Below, one piece after another: positions 1 to 8,428 of a stretch of 64,000 nucleotides of DNA (position 1 is its first letter; each line of letters begins with the position of its first letter). The stretch is taken from assembly GCA_016706865.1 (NCBI GenBank), contig JADJIS010000002.1, positions 682,001 through 746,000 of the forward strand, read 5' to 3'. The position numbers and the translations under genes were made by a program. The notes beneath the pieces were generated by a model, which was not told the DNA's origin, did not search any database, and worked only from the letters and a program-made list of their open reading frames with translations. This DNA is from Bacteroidota bacterium (GTDB taxonomy: Bacteria; Bacteroidota; Bacteroidia; Chitinophagales; BACL12).

Positions 1-20
1 AACTCAGAACCCAGAACCTT

Positions 21-758
21 TTAATCAACATGTATCCCCAACTTTCTACAAGCAGTTTCACTGGCTTTTTGTTCTGCTCTTTTTTTGCTGTAGTCGGTGT
101 CTTCGGCAATGAGTTCGGCGTCGAGCATGAGGCCCATTTTATACATGCGTTTTCCTTTTAATTCATGTTCTTCGAGGAGATCGAAACGCACTTCACGGCC
201 ATTTTTTTGCGACCATTCGATTATTTTACTTTTAAAATTGTAGACTATGCTTTCCAATTCTTCAATTTCGTAATGAGGGACCAAAATTTTATGCATGAAA
301 AATATAGATGCATCCTCATATCCCGAATCGATATAAATAGCACCAACCAGCGCCTCGAGTGCATTTCCAAGCACATTGCTTTTGGTAAGATCGGTACCGC
401 CGCGCCTGATCTGCATCATTTCTCCCAAACCAATTTTTAAGGCAACACGGTTAAGCTGGTCGCGACTTACAATTTTGCTCCTCATTTCCGTTAAAAATCC
501 TTCACTTCTGTAGGGATATTTTTTGAAGAGATAATCTGCAATAACCAGATCGATAACGGCATCGCCTAATAATTCAAGACGTTCGTTGTTGGTGTGAACC
601 GTGCTGTGAACCGAACTATGCTGAAATGCAAGTTTGTATACGTTATGATTTACTGGAGAACTTCCCGTAATACTTTTCAGCTTTCGGCAAAAGATCTTTT
701 CAGATCCGAAATAACAATTATAAATTTTTTGAAATGTTCTTACCAAGCAGTTAGTCAC
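21..758 (-). CDS. rnc: Ribonuclease III
   Basis: Double-strand-specific endoribonuclease that processes rRNA precursors and structured RNAs in the cytoplasm. The family signature NERLELLGDAV lies at residues 58-68, a second active-site helix (NALEALVGA) at 132-140, and a C-terminal dsRNA-binding domain from about residue 170 to the end. At 245 aa it is normal length for the phylum. The residue aligned with E. coli Asp114 reads Asn132; from memory this is common in Bacteroidota enzymes, so I do not infer inactivity. The start is GTG and overlaps the fabF stop by 8 nt, which implies translational coupling. It is the last gene of the acpP-fabF-rnc operon. Confidence 0.96.
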   Translation of the reverse strand: MTNCLVRTFQKIYNCYFGSEKIFCRKLKSITGSSPVNHNVYKLAFQHSSVHSTVHTNNERLELLGDAVIDLVIADYLFKKYPYRSEGFLTEMRSKIVSRDQLNRVALKIGLGEMMQIRRGGTDLTKSNVLGNALEALVGAIYIDSGYEDASIFFMHKILVPHYEIEELESIVYNFKSKIIEWSQKNGREVRFDLLEEHELKGKRMYKMGLMLDAELIAEDTDYSKKRAEQKASETACRKLGIHVD

Positions 759-2004
759 TCAACTTTTTAAAAATAACGGAAGCGTTATGTCCCCCAAATC
801 CGAAAGTATTACTTAAAACAGCATTCAGTTCGCGGTTTTGTGCTTTATTAAAAGTTAAGTTGAGTCTCGTATCAAAAACCGGGTCGTCGGTAAAGTGATT
901 TATTGTTGGAGGGATGATGCCGCTGTTGAGTGCCATAACACTAGCAATTGCCTCAATAGCGCCGGCAGCACCCAGCAGGTGACCGGTCATCGACTTTGTG
1001 GAGCTTATATTAATAGTATAGGCATGCTCCTTAAAAATTGCCTGTATAGCTTTAATTTCCTGTGGATCACCAATCGGAGTAGAGGTTCCGTGAACGTTTA
1101 TATAATCTATGTCGCCAATGGTCATTCCCGCGTCGCGCAAGGCGTCAGTCATAACCAATTGAGCACCAAGTCCTTCCGGATGGGGTGCGGTCATATGATA
1201 GGCATCGGCACTCATTCCGCCACCCATATATTCGGCATAAATTGTAGCACCTCTTTTTATAGCGTGTTCATATTCCTCCAGGATCAAAGCACCTGCGCCT
1301 TCGCCTAAAACAAAACCATCGCGGTCGAAGTCAAAAGGACGGGAAGCTGTTTGTGGAGATTCATTTCTTTCGCTGAGCGCTTTCATTGCGTTAAATCCGC
1401 CAACACCTGCAGCGGTAACTGCGGCTTCACTTCCTCCGGAAACTATCATATCTGCCCTTCCCATGCGAATGCAATCGGCGGCAATAATAATGGAATGGGT
1501 GGAGGATGCACATGCTGAAACCGTAGCGAAGTTCACTCCCCTGAAACCATAACGAATAGAAATCATGCCTGCAGCAATATCGCTTATCATCTTTGGAATG
1601 AAAAACGGATTGAAACGCGGTGTTCCATCACCTTTGGCAAAGTAGGAAACCTCTTCTTCAAAGGTTTTCAAGCCACCAATACCACTGGCCCAGATAACAC
1701 CAACACGATCGAGGTTAACATTATGAGCTCCAACTCCCGAATCTTTTACAGCTTCCTCAACGGCAGCCATAGCATAATGCAGGAATGGGTCCATACGTCG
1801 AACCTCTTTTTTATCAATTACGGTTGTGGGATCAAAGTTTTTAACCTCACAGGCAAAACGGGTTTTGAAGTTGGTAGCGTCAAAACGGGTAATAAAATCA
1901 GCGCCGCTCTTGCCGGCTACCAACCCCTCCCAATACTCGCGTACAGAGTTGCCCAGCGGAGTTAAAGCCCCAAGCCCAGTTACTACAACTCTTTTAAATG
2001 CCAT
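751..2004 (-). CDS. fabF: 3-oxoacyl-[acyl-carrier-protein] synthase II
   Basis: Condensing enzyme of type II fatty acid synthesis: it extends acyl-ACP with malonyl-ACP, releasing CO2. The Cys-His-His catalytic set is visible as Cys165 in SACASSTHS, His305 in VHGTSTP and His342 in KSMTGHLLGAAG, with Lys337 nearby. Length is 417 aa, typical for FabF. It sits 15 nt downstream of acpP, which encodes its carrier protein, and overlaps rnc, so the three genes very probably share one transcript. The ATG start follows directly after the short acpP-fabF gap. Confidence 0.98.
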   Translation of the reverse strand: MAFKRVVVTGLGALTPLGNSVREYWEGLVAGKSGADFITRFDATNFKTRFACEVKNFDPTTVIDKKEVRRMDPFLHYAMAAVEEAVKDSGVGAHNVNLDRVGVIWASGIGGLKTFEEEVSYFAKGDGTPRFNPFFIPKMISDIAAGMISIRYGFRGVNFATVSACASSTHSIIIAADCIRMGRADMIVSGGSEAAVTAAGVGGFNAMKALSERNESPQTASRPFDFDRDGFVLGEGAGALILEEYEHAIKRGATIYAEYMGGGMSADAYHMTAPHPEGLGAQLVMTDALRDAGMTIGDIDYINVHGTSTPIGDPQEIKAIQAIFKEHAYTINISSTKSMTGHLLGAAGAIEAIASVMALNSGIIPPTINHFTDDPVFDTRLNLTFNKAQNRELNAVLSNTFGFGGHNASVIFKKLSD

Positions 2005-2019
2005 GTGATGGAATAAAAA

Positions 2020-2256
2020 TTACTTTACATGTTCTTCCAGGTAAGCAATGGCGTCACCTACTGTGGTAATGCCTTCAGCCTGTTCATCAGGAATAGAGAT
2101 ATTGAATTCTTTTTCAAATTCCATGATCAACTCTACTGTGTCTAATGAATCAGCGCCTAAATCATTGGTAAAGCTGGCTTCAGGAACAACTTCGGTTTCG
2201 TCTACACCAAGCTTATCAATAATGATCTTTTTTACTTTTTCTGCAATTTCTGACAT
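2020..2256 (-). CDS. acpP: Acyl carrier protein
   Basis: Small acidic carrier that holds growing fatty acyl chains on a 4'-phosphopantetheine arm. The attachment serine is Ser37 in the DSLDTVE motif. I chose the ATG giving MSEIAEKV, a 78-aa protein of standard length. An in-frame start 60 nt further upstream would add 20 residues that are not ACP-like and would nearly consume the leader; a good promoter lies at 2314-2345, giving a leader of about 50 nt. It is the first gene of the acpP-fabF-rnc operon. Confidence 0.97.
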   Translation of the reverse strand: MSEIAEKVKKIIIDKLGVDETEVVPEASFTNDLGADSLDTVELIMEFEKEFNISIPDEQAEGITTVGDAIAYLEEHVK

Positions 2257-2313
2257 TGTTTTAGGTTTTAATGGTCCAACCAATAAAGGAGGATACTGTT
2301 TAATAATAAAGTG

Positions 2314-2345
2314 CAAAGATAAAGGAATGTGTGTGGATTGTGCAA
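2314..2345 (-). promoter_or_regulatory. Bacteroidota-type promoter for acpP-fabF-rnc
   Basis: On the minus strand a TTG (2343-2345) and TATCTTTG (2314-2321) are separated by 21 nt, matching the phylum's sigma-A consensus TTG-N17..23-TAnnTTTG. Predicted transcription starts a few bases beyond 2314. Assignment rests on pattern match only. Confidence 0.7.
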
Positions 2346-2399
2346 GTATGAGCAGATATTATCACGTCTTGTTACCTTTGAGCCTATATTTAAAGCATT

Positions 2400-2825
2400 G
2401 TGGCGAAACGAAAATTGAAAATAAATCCCGATTTTGATTTCTTGCTGATAGGTATCGTAACAGCGCTACAGGACTACCGCTTAGCGTGGTTCATAAACAG
2501 TACTCTGCATAAAACTTTGGCAAAAAAAGAGGATATTCAATTCACCGACCCCCTCAATAAAAAACAAATGAATTTTGCCAGATTTGATTTCGACGAGGCA
2601 ATTACGCGCTCTGTTTTTCATTTATTGCAGAATAAACACGCAAACGAGTGCCTTTTACCCGAATATAAGGAGCTTGATTTTGTGTTATTGATCAAAGGCG
2701 ACTACTATAAAACCAGAAAAAATGAGATCCTGAAAAAACTAAGAGGGCTCGAAAACGTTCAGGCAGCGGTGATACTGGATGTGGAACAGATAAAATCGAA
2801 GAATAATTTACTTATAGAATTATAA
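2400..2825 (+). CDS. IPExxxVDY family protein
   Basis: Uncharacterised 141-aa protein of a Bacteroidota-specific family named after a conserved motif. Here the motif appears as LPEYKELDF at about residues 86-94, a conservative variant of I-P-E-x-x-x-V-D-Y. There is no signal peptide or membrane segment, so it is probably cytoplasmic. The start is GTG, giving MAKRKLKINPDFDF. From family knowledge this gene commonly sits between the acpP-fabF-rnc cluster and pyk, as it does here. A TACCTTTG -7 box at 2373-2380 could drive it, although no good -33 TTG is visible. Function is unknown. Confidence 0.8.
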   Translation: MAKRKLKINPDFDFLLIGIVTALQDYRLAWFINSTLHKTLAKKEDIQFTDPLNKKQMNFARFDFDEAITRSVFHLLQNKHANECLLPEYKELDFVLLIKGDYYKTRKNEILKKLRGLENVQAAVILDVEQIKSKNNLLIEL

Positions 2826-2923
2826 GAAGATTTGGGGAGATACCTTTGTAGCTTAATCATGGAAACAATATTCATCCCATAATGGTTGAAAATTGAAGAT
2901 CAAATAAAATATCAAAAGTTGAA

Positions 2924-4351
2924 ATGAAATTAAATAAGAACAAAACAAAAATAATTGCAACACTTGGTCCGGTTAGCAGTAATTACGAGATGATCACAAA
3001 GTTGATAAGGGCAGGAGTGGATGTATTCCGATTGAATTTTTCTCATGGAACACATGATCAACATAAAGAAACAATATCACTCATAAAACGCGCCAACGTT
3101 GAGTTTAACACGCATGTGAGTATCCTTGCTGACCTTCAGGGGCCAAAGATCAGGTTAGGAGAGGTGCTTCCTCAAACTATTTTACATGATGGTGACCTTT
3201 TTGAATTCACCACGAATGAAATGGTAGGTGACAATAAAAAGGCATACATCACCTATAAAAATTTTCCAAACGACGTGGAAGCCGGTGAAACAATTTTGAT
3301 AGATGACGGTAAAATTGAATTGAAGGTGCTGGAAACAAACCACAAGGATACCGTAAAAACAAAAGTGGTATTCGGCGGACCAATTTCCTCAAAAAAAGGA
3401 GTGAATTTACCTGATACAAAGGTTTCAATCCCCTCACTAACAGAAAAAGATCATAAAGATCTTCTGTTTGCTCTCGATCACGGAGCAAATTGGATCGCAT
3501 TGTCATTTGTAAGAAAAGCAGAAGATATTATTCATCTTAAAAATATTATTCAGCATCATGGCCATCATGCACGTGTTATTGCAAAAATTGAAAAACCGGA
3601 GGCGTTAAAAAATATAGATGAGATAATTGATCAAACGGACGCAATTATGGTAGCACGCGGGGATCTGGGAGTGGAAATGCCGGTGGAAAATGTTCCCTTT
3701 ACACAAAAGGAACTTTGCCGTAAATGTTTACTGAAAACCACTCCGGTTATTATAGCAACACAAATGATGGAGAGCATGATCGAGAGTCCGCATCCAACCC
3801 GAGCGGAAGTAACTGATGTTGCAAATGCGGTTTTGGATGGAGCTGATGCCGTAATGTTAAGTGCAGAAACAGCAACAGGAAAATATCCTGAACTGGTAAT
3901 AAAAACGATGGTGCGAATTTTAGAAAAAGCAGAAAAAGAAGAAATTGTTTATAACAGAAGACATGCGCCTGATAAAAATTCAAAAACCTATTTGAGTGAT
4001 GCCATTTGTTTTAATGCATGCAATATTGCCGGTGAAGTACATGCAAAAGCAATAATGGGTATGACAAAAACAGGTTATACTGCATTTATGGTTGCAAGTT
4101 GCCGGCCAAAAGCAAAAATTTATATTTTTACCAATAATCCGGAAGTGGTAAATATATTAAATTTGTTATGGGGAGTAGAGGCTTTTTACTACGATGGTAT
4201 GAGAGGAACAAATAATACTTTCAGGGAAGTTCAGCAACATTTAAAACAGGATGGTTTGTTGGAGGAAGGTGATATTGTAATAAATTTAGGTACAATGCCT
4301 GTTAAAGAAATGGCGCGGACAAATACCTTGAAAATAAGTGTAGTGCAATAA
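2924..4351 (+). CDS. pyk: Pyruvate kinase
   Basis: Final glycolytic step: phosphoenolpyruvate plus ADP gives pyruvate plus ATP. The active-site signature IAKIEKPEA holds Lys221 and the metal ligand Glu223, followed by ARGDLGVE at about 245-251 and the helix with TRAEVTDVANAVLDGADA. N-terminal KTKIIATLGPVSSN is typical. At 475 aa the A, B and C domains are all present. The ATG start follows an AT-rich leader, and a TACCTTTG -7 box lies at 2841-2848 without a clear -33 element. A short pterin dehydratase gene follows 35 nt downstream. Confidence 0.98.
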   Translation: MKLNKNKTKIIATLGPVSSNYEMITKLIRAGVDVFRLNFSHGTHDQHKETISLIKRANVEFNTHVSILADLQGPKIRLGEVLPQTILHDGDLFEFTTNEMVGDNKKAYITYKNFPNDVEAGETILIDDGKIELKVLETNHKDTVKTKVVFGGPISSKKGVNLPDTKVSIPSLTEKDHKDLLFALDHGANWIALSFVRKAEDIIHLKNIIQHHGHHARVIAKIEKPEALKNIDEIIDQTDAIMVARGDLGVEMPVENVPFTQKELCRKCLLKTTPVIIATQMMESMIESPHPTRAEVTDVANAVLDGADAVMLSAETATGKYPELVIKTMVRILEKAEKEEIVYNRRHAPDKNSKTYLSDAICFNACNIAGEVHAKAIMGMTKTGYTAFMVASCRPKAKIYIFTNNPEVVNILNLLWGVEAFYYDGMRGTNNTFREVQQHLKQDGLLEEGDIVINLGTMPVKEMARTNTLKISVVQ

Positions 4352-4386
4352 ACGAAAATTAAATTCATTTTTTAAAATTTAAAGTT

Positions 4387-4632
4387 ATGTGGAAGGAAGA
4401 AAATAATCAATTAAAAAGATCTTTTGTTTTTGAAGATTTTTCAGAAGCATTTGCATTTATGACAAGAGTGGCAATAATTGCGGAGAAACAAAATCATCAT
4501 CCAAATTGGAGTAATGTTTATAATAAAGTTGACATAACATTATCTACGCATGATGCAGGTGATATTGTTACTGCAAAAGATAAAGAATTGGCAAAAGCTA
4601 TTGATGAAATATTTGGCAACCCTCACAAATAA
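4387..4632 (+). CDS. 4a-hydroxytetrahydrobiopterin dehydratase
   Basis: Pterin-4a-carbinolamine dehydratase (PCD/DCoH fold), which recycles the oxidised pterin cofactor of aromatic amino acid hydroxylases. The short 81-aa protein contains the family signature HHPNW at residues 37-41 and a second conserved stretch with THDAGDIV at 54-61; the histidines are the expected active-site residues. It lies between pyk and ligA on the same strand with gaps of 35 and 60 nt, so it may be co-transcribed with them, but there is no functional link. No aromatic amino acid hydroxylase gene is in this window. Confidence 0.9.
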   Translation: MWKEENNQLKRSFVFEDFSEAFAFMTRVAIIAEKQNHHPNWSNVYNKVDITLSTHDAGDIVTAKDKELAKAIDEIFGNPHK

Positions 4633-4692
4633 TATTTCTGAAATGTGATTTATATTTTATATTTAAATACTTTTCCCGATCAATAAATTTAA

Positions 4693-6807
4693 ATGCATTA
4701 CTCTGACGAATTACAACAGCAGATTACCCTTCTTAGTGGGCAATTATTAAAGGTAGCAGGTAAAACGGATATTGACCACGATGCTGCCCGCGATCGCATT
4801 GATGAATTAAAACAGGTAATTCATTTTCACGACTGGAAATATTATGTGGATGCAAAAGCATTGATCACAGATTTTGAATATGATAAACTGTTCAAATATT
4901 TAAAAGATCTTGAAATTAATTTTCCTGATCTGCTTACTCCTGACTCGCCTACACAGCGTGTTGCCCGCACTTTAACCAGCGACTTTCCTTCGGTGGAACA
5001 TTCAGTGCCCATGTTGTCGCTGGAAAATAGTTACGATGAAAATGATCTCAACGAATTTGATAAACGCGTTAAAGAATTAACAGGAAAACAAAACATAGAA
5101 TATTGTATAGAACCAAAATTTGATGGTTCTTCCATTGCACTTATTTATGAAAATGATCTGTTGGTGCGCGCTGCAACTAGAGGTGATGGAATTAGCGGAG
5201 ATGAGATAACAACGAATGCAAAACGCATGAAATCAATTCCCCTTTCCGCAAAATTTTCTGCAAGTGGAATTAATAAAGTAGAGTTGAGAGGAGAAGTGGT
5301 GATCAATAAAAATACGTTTGCTAAAATTAATCAGAAAAGAGAGGAAGATGGATTACAGATATTACAAAATCCACGAAATTCTGCGGCAGGTGCTTTAAGG
5401 GTAAAAGATTCTGATGAAATAGTAAGGAGGGGATTAGAGGCATTTATTTATCATATGGCTTATGCAGTGGATAAAAACGAAAATCAATTACTGGGGAAAA
5501 AATTAATTCATCATTACGATAATATTGAATTATTAGGTCAGCTGGGATTTAAGATCCCCAAAAAAGAAAAAAAAATATGTAATTCCGTTCCCGAATTATT
5601 AAGATTTATTGCAGAATGGGAAAATAAACGCGACGATTATGAGTATGAAATAGATGGCATGGTAATTAAAGTGAACGACATTGCATTACAACAACAATGT
5701 GGTAGCACTTCCCATCATCCCCGTTGGGCAATTGCCTTTAAGTTTAAGGCTCGCGAAGTAGAAACAGAATTGCTTGATGTGGAATTTCAAATCGGAAGAA
5801 CAGGGGCAATTACACCGGTTGCAAAAGTTAAACCTGTGTATGTTGGTGGTGTAACAGTATCTTCTATTTCGCTGCACAATGAAGATATAATTAGTGAAAA
5901 AGATATTCATATTCACGACATTGTAATTGTGCAAAGAGCAGGTGATGTAATTCCTTATATAGATAGAGTAGTAAAAGAAAAAAGGGATACTTCGAAAATA
6001 AAAAAAATACATTTCCCAAAAGATTGTCCTTCCTGTCATCAGGAAATTGTTCGTCCGGCGGAGGAATCAGTTTATCGCTGTATAAATTCTGAGTGTCCTG
6101 CCCAGGCAGAGGAAAGATTAATTCATTTTGTGAGCAAGGATGCAATGGATATTGATGGATTTGGCCGTGAATCGGTGAGTGAACTTTTTAAAATTGGTAT
6201 GTTAAAATCGATTCCTGATGTTTACCATCTTAATTATGATCAGGTGCTTACTTTAGAGGGATGGAAGGAAAAAAGTGTAAATAATTTGAAGGAAGGCATT
6301 GAACTCAGTAAAAAACAACCTTTATGGCGATTGATCAATGGGCTGGGAATCAGGCATATAGGTACGCAAACGGCGAAAGATCTTGTTAAAACTATTTCCA
6401 ACCTGAAAGAACTTTTCGATTGTACCCAAGATCAATTAACACAAATTGAAGGAATAGGACCAAAAGTGGCATCCAGTATTACGCAATTCTTTCATAATGA
6501 GGGAAATAAACATATGATCCTGGCACTGGAATCAGCAGGTTTAAACCTCGAAAATGTAAAAACAGTTGCAGAATCTGGCAAACTCGATAATAAAACCTTT
6601 TTATTCACCGGTTCTCTCACCAAATTCACCCGCGACGAAGCCAAAGAAATGGTAGAAAACAACGGAGGAAAACTTATCGGTTCTGTCTCCAAAAACCTCA
6701 ATTACCTCGTAGTTGGCGAAAATGCCGGATCTAAACTTGATAAGGCAAAGGCGATAGCGAGTATAGAGGTTATTGATGAGGAGGCGTTTTTGAGGATGAT
6801 TGGGTGA
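4693..6807 (+). CDS. ligA: NAD-dependent DNA ligase LigA
   Basis: Seals nicks in duplex DNA during replication and repair, using NAD+ as AMP donor. The adenylated lysine is Lys142 in the KFDG motif. In order: an N-terminal Ia/adenylation domain, OB fold, a four-cysteine zinc finger (CPSC near 450 and CINSEC about 20 residues later), helix-hairpin-helix repeats including EGIGPKVA, and a C-terminal BRCT domain from about residue 625. It is 704 aa, somewhat longer than typical enzymes because of a short N-terminal extension before the Ia domain. The stop is followed immediately by a short GTGGGCA direct repeat. Confidence 0.98.
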   Translation: MHYSDELQQQITLLSGQLLKVAGKTDIDHDAARDRIDELKQVIHFHDWKYYVDAKALITDFEYDKLFKYLKDLEINFPDLLTPDSPTQRVARTLTSDFPSVEHSVPMLSLENSYDENDLNEFDKRVKELTGKQNIEYCIEPKFDGSSIALIYENDLLVRAATRGDGISGDEITTNAKRMKSIPLSAKFSASGINKVELRGEVVINKNTFAKINQKREEDGLQILQNPRNSAAGALRVKDSDEIVRRGLEAFIYHMAYAVDKNENQLLGKKLIHHYDNIELLGQLGFKIPKKEKKICNSVPELLRFIAEWENKRDDYEYEIDGMVIKVNDIALQQQCGSTSHHPRWAIAFKFKAREVETELLDVEFQIGRTGAITPVAKVKPVYVGGVTVSSISLHNEDIISEKDIHIHDIVIVQRAGDVIPYIDRVVKEKRDTSKIKKIHFPKDCPSCHQEIVRPAEESVYRCINSECPAQAEERLIHFVSKDAMDIDGFGRESVSELFKIGMLKSIPDVYHLNYDQVLTLEGWKEKSVNNLKEGIELSKKQPLWRLINGLGIRHIGTQTAKDLVKTISNLKELFDCTQDQLTQIEGIGPKVASSITQFFHNEGNKHMILALESAGLNLENVKTVAESGKLDNKTFLFTGSLTKFTRDEAKEMVENNGGKLIGSVSKNLNYLVVGENAGSKLDKAKAIASIEVIDEEAFLRMIG

Positions 6808-7294
6808 TTGGTGCAGTAAACAGTGGGCAGTGGGCAGTATGTAACATTTGAAGATTTTCGCTTCGGGTGGAAAATTATCTTTCATTACAACTCCGCACTT
6901 ACTCCCCTATGGGGTAGGGGGCCCGTCGCAATTGGTATGAATTGCTATTTTTTCTTCGAAGTGATCCCAATTTAATATCCAATAACAAGCAAAAAATAAA
7001 AAACCCGTCAGTGGCCGGTCAAGCATATATCGGAACGACACCCGCGAGTTTTTCCTCCGTATTGAACCCAGAACTCAAAAATAATATCGAATAAAGAACA
7101 AAGAATAAAGAACAATAAACGGATAGACAACCCTGAAGATTTTCCTCCGCATTGAACCTTTTCAACCCTGTTAACCTTGTCAACCCTGCAAACCCTTCCA
7201 ACCCTTTCCCCACCCTTCCTTCCTTCTTTTCCTTAGATCCTAACACTTCGAATTTTCTCCCTTCTCCCTTCGATTCTTTAAAAGTCTTCAATTC
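6808..7294. other. Gene-free, repeat-rich spacer between ligA and rpsT
   Basis: I see no convincing gene here. From the ligA stop outward it holds a GTGGGCA direct repeat (about 6823-6840), a stretch with a GGGG/CCCC-rich run near 6905-6930, two copies of a TTTTCCTCCGyATTGAACC-like motif (near 7047 and 7140), fragments resembling the dispersed CCCAGAACTCA repeat also seen at the window's left edge, and a pyrimidine-rich block of degenerate AACCCT units (about 7150-7270). The rpsT promoter follows at 7295. Confidence 0.6.
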
Positions 7295-7325
7295 TTGGAA
7301 TTATCAACATACCACCGTATATTTG
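7295..7325 (+). promoter_or_regulatory. Promoter of rpsT
   Basis: TTG at 7295-7297 and TATATTTG at 7318-7325 are separated by exactly 20 nt, a near-ideal match to the Bacteroidota consensus. The predicted start would give a leader of about 20 nt before the rpsT ATG at 7353. Confidence 0.72.
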
Positions 7326-7352
7326 CACTCCAAATAAAAATCAAGAAATACA

Positions 7353-7610
7353 ATGGCACATCATAAAGCGGCTAAAAAATCAATTCGCCAGGCTGAAAAA
7401 CGCAATGAGAAGAATCGTTACTATGGTAAAACCACGCGTAATGCGATCAAAAAATTCAGAAATGCAGCGGATAAAGCTGAAGCAGACAAATTGCTTCCGG
7501 ATGTTATTTCAATGATTGACAAATTAGCAAAAAGAAACGTTATTCATAAAAATAAGGCTGCGAACATAAAATCAGCACTTATGAAAAAAGCCGTTGTAGC
7601 AGCAGCTTAA
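7353..7610 (+). CDS. rpsT: 30S ribosomal protein S20
   Basis: Primary-binding protein of the small ribosomal subunit that contacts 16S rRNA. The 85-aa lysine-rich sequence begins MAHHKAAKKSIRQAEKR and shows the family's helical basic pattern, ending in the usual alanine-rich tail (KKAVVAAA). It is a single-gene unit, with a clear promoter 28 nt upstream of the ATG and an intrinsic terminator 22 nt after the stop. Confidence 0.97.
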   Translation: MAHHKAAKKSIRQAEKRNEKNRYYGKTTRNAIKKFRNAADKAEADKLLPDVISMIDKLAKRNVIHKNKAANIKSALMKKAVVAAA

Positions 7611-7632
7611 ACTCGTTTTTCAATATATTTCA

Positions 7633-7665
7633 GCCTGGCAGGTATCTCTTGTCAGGCTTTTTTTT
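7633..7665 (+). terminator. Intrinsic terminator of rpsT
   Basis: GCCTGGCA and TGTCAGGC form an 8-bp stem (one G-T pair) around a 9-nt loop, followed by eight Ts. It sits just after the rpsT stop and before radC. Confidence 0.8.
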
Positions 7666-7720
7666 GCCGTGTAAGGCTTTCTAATCGGGTGATATTTGTT
7701 TATACTTTATTTTTGGCCTT

Positions 7721-8422
7721 ATGATTTATCCCGAAAATAAAAACGTAACTATTCCTCAGCTTGCCGAAGAAGACAGGCCAAGGGAAAAACTTGTGCTGCG
7801 TGGCAGACAAAGTTTATCAAATGCAGAATTGATCGCAATCTTGATCGGCAGTGGTAATAACAAAGAGACCGCGGTGGAATTGGGGAGGCGAATTTTGCTC
7901 CAATTTAACAACGATCTTAATGAACTCGGAAAACTTGCCGTGGAAGATCTTAAAAAATTCAGAGGTATTGGTACTGCTAAAGCACTGGCCATAATTGCAG
8001 CGCTGGAATTGGGAAGGCGAAGGCAATTATCGGAGGCGGAAAAAAAATTGCAGATAAAAAGCAGCAGAGATATTTATGAATTAATATATCCATTGATATC
8101 CGATCTTCATTATGAAGAATTTTGGGTGCTTTATTTAAATAAGGCAAATAAAATAATTGAGAAGGAAAAGGTAAGCACCGGCGGATTATCAGGAACTGTT
8201 GTTGATGTAAAAATAATTCTGCGCAACGCGCTGCAAAAATTATCCTCAGGGATCATATTTGTACATAATCATCCATCCGGAAATCTGCAGCCAAGTGATG
8301 CCGATATTTCTATCACCAAAAAATTAAAGGATGCTGCAAAATTATTGGAGATAACTGTTTTAGATCATTTGATAATTGGCGATAAAAATTATTATAGTTT
8401 TGCTGATAATGGCATTATCTAA
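7721..8422 (+). CDS. radC: RadC family JAB-domain protein
   Basis: Member of the RadC/YicR family. The historical label 'DNA repair protein' is not well supported experimentally. An N-terminal helix-hairpin-helix region (FRGIGTAKA near 80-88) precedes a C-terminal JAB/MPN domain with an intact metal site: His182, His184, Ser192 and Asp195 in the H-x-H-x7-S-x2-D pattern. Length is 233 aa, normal for the family. A TATTTTTG -7-like box ends only 6 nt before the ATG, so the transcript may be nearly leaderless. The EamA gene follows after 6 nt and is probably co-transcribed. Confidence 0.93.
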   Translation: MIYPENKNVTIPQLAEEDRPREKLVLRGRQSLSNAELIAILIGSGNNKETAVELGRRILLQFNNDLNELGKLAVEDLKKFRGIGTAKALAIIAALELGRRRQLSEAEKKLQIKSSRDIYELIYPLISDLHYEEFWVLYLNKANKIIEKEKVSTGGLSGTVVDVKIILRNALQKLSSGIIFVHNHPSGNLQPSDADISITKKLKDAAKLLEITVLDHLIIGDKNYYSFADNGII

Positions 8423-8428
8423 ATAATA

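Noticed and set aside
165..440. Open frame antisense to rnc
   Set aside because: It is the mirror of a strongly conserved gene, with no recognisable protein features or start signals; similar antisense frames over fabF, pyk, recG and secA were dismissed for the same reason.
2257..2316. Longer acyl carrier protein with 20 extra N-terminal residues
   Set aside because: The extension is not ACP-like and would begin at the acpP -7 box; the 78-residue form fits the family exactly.
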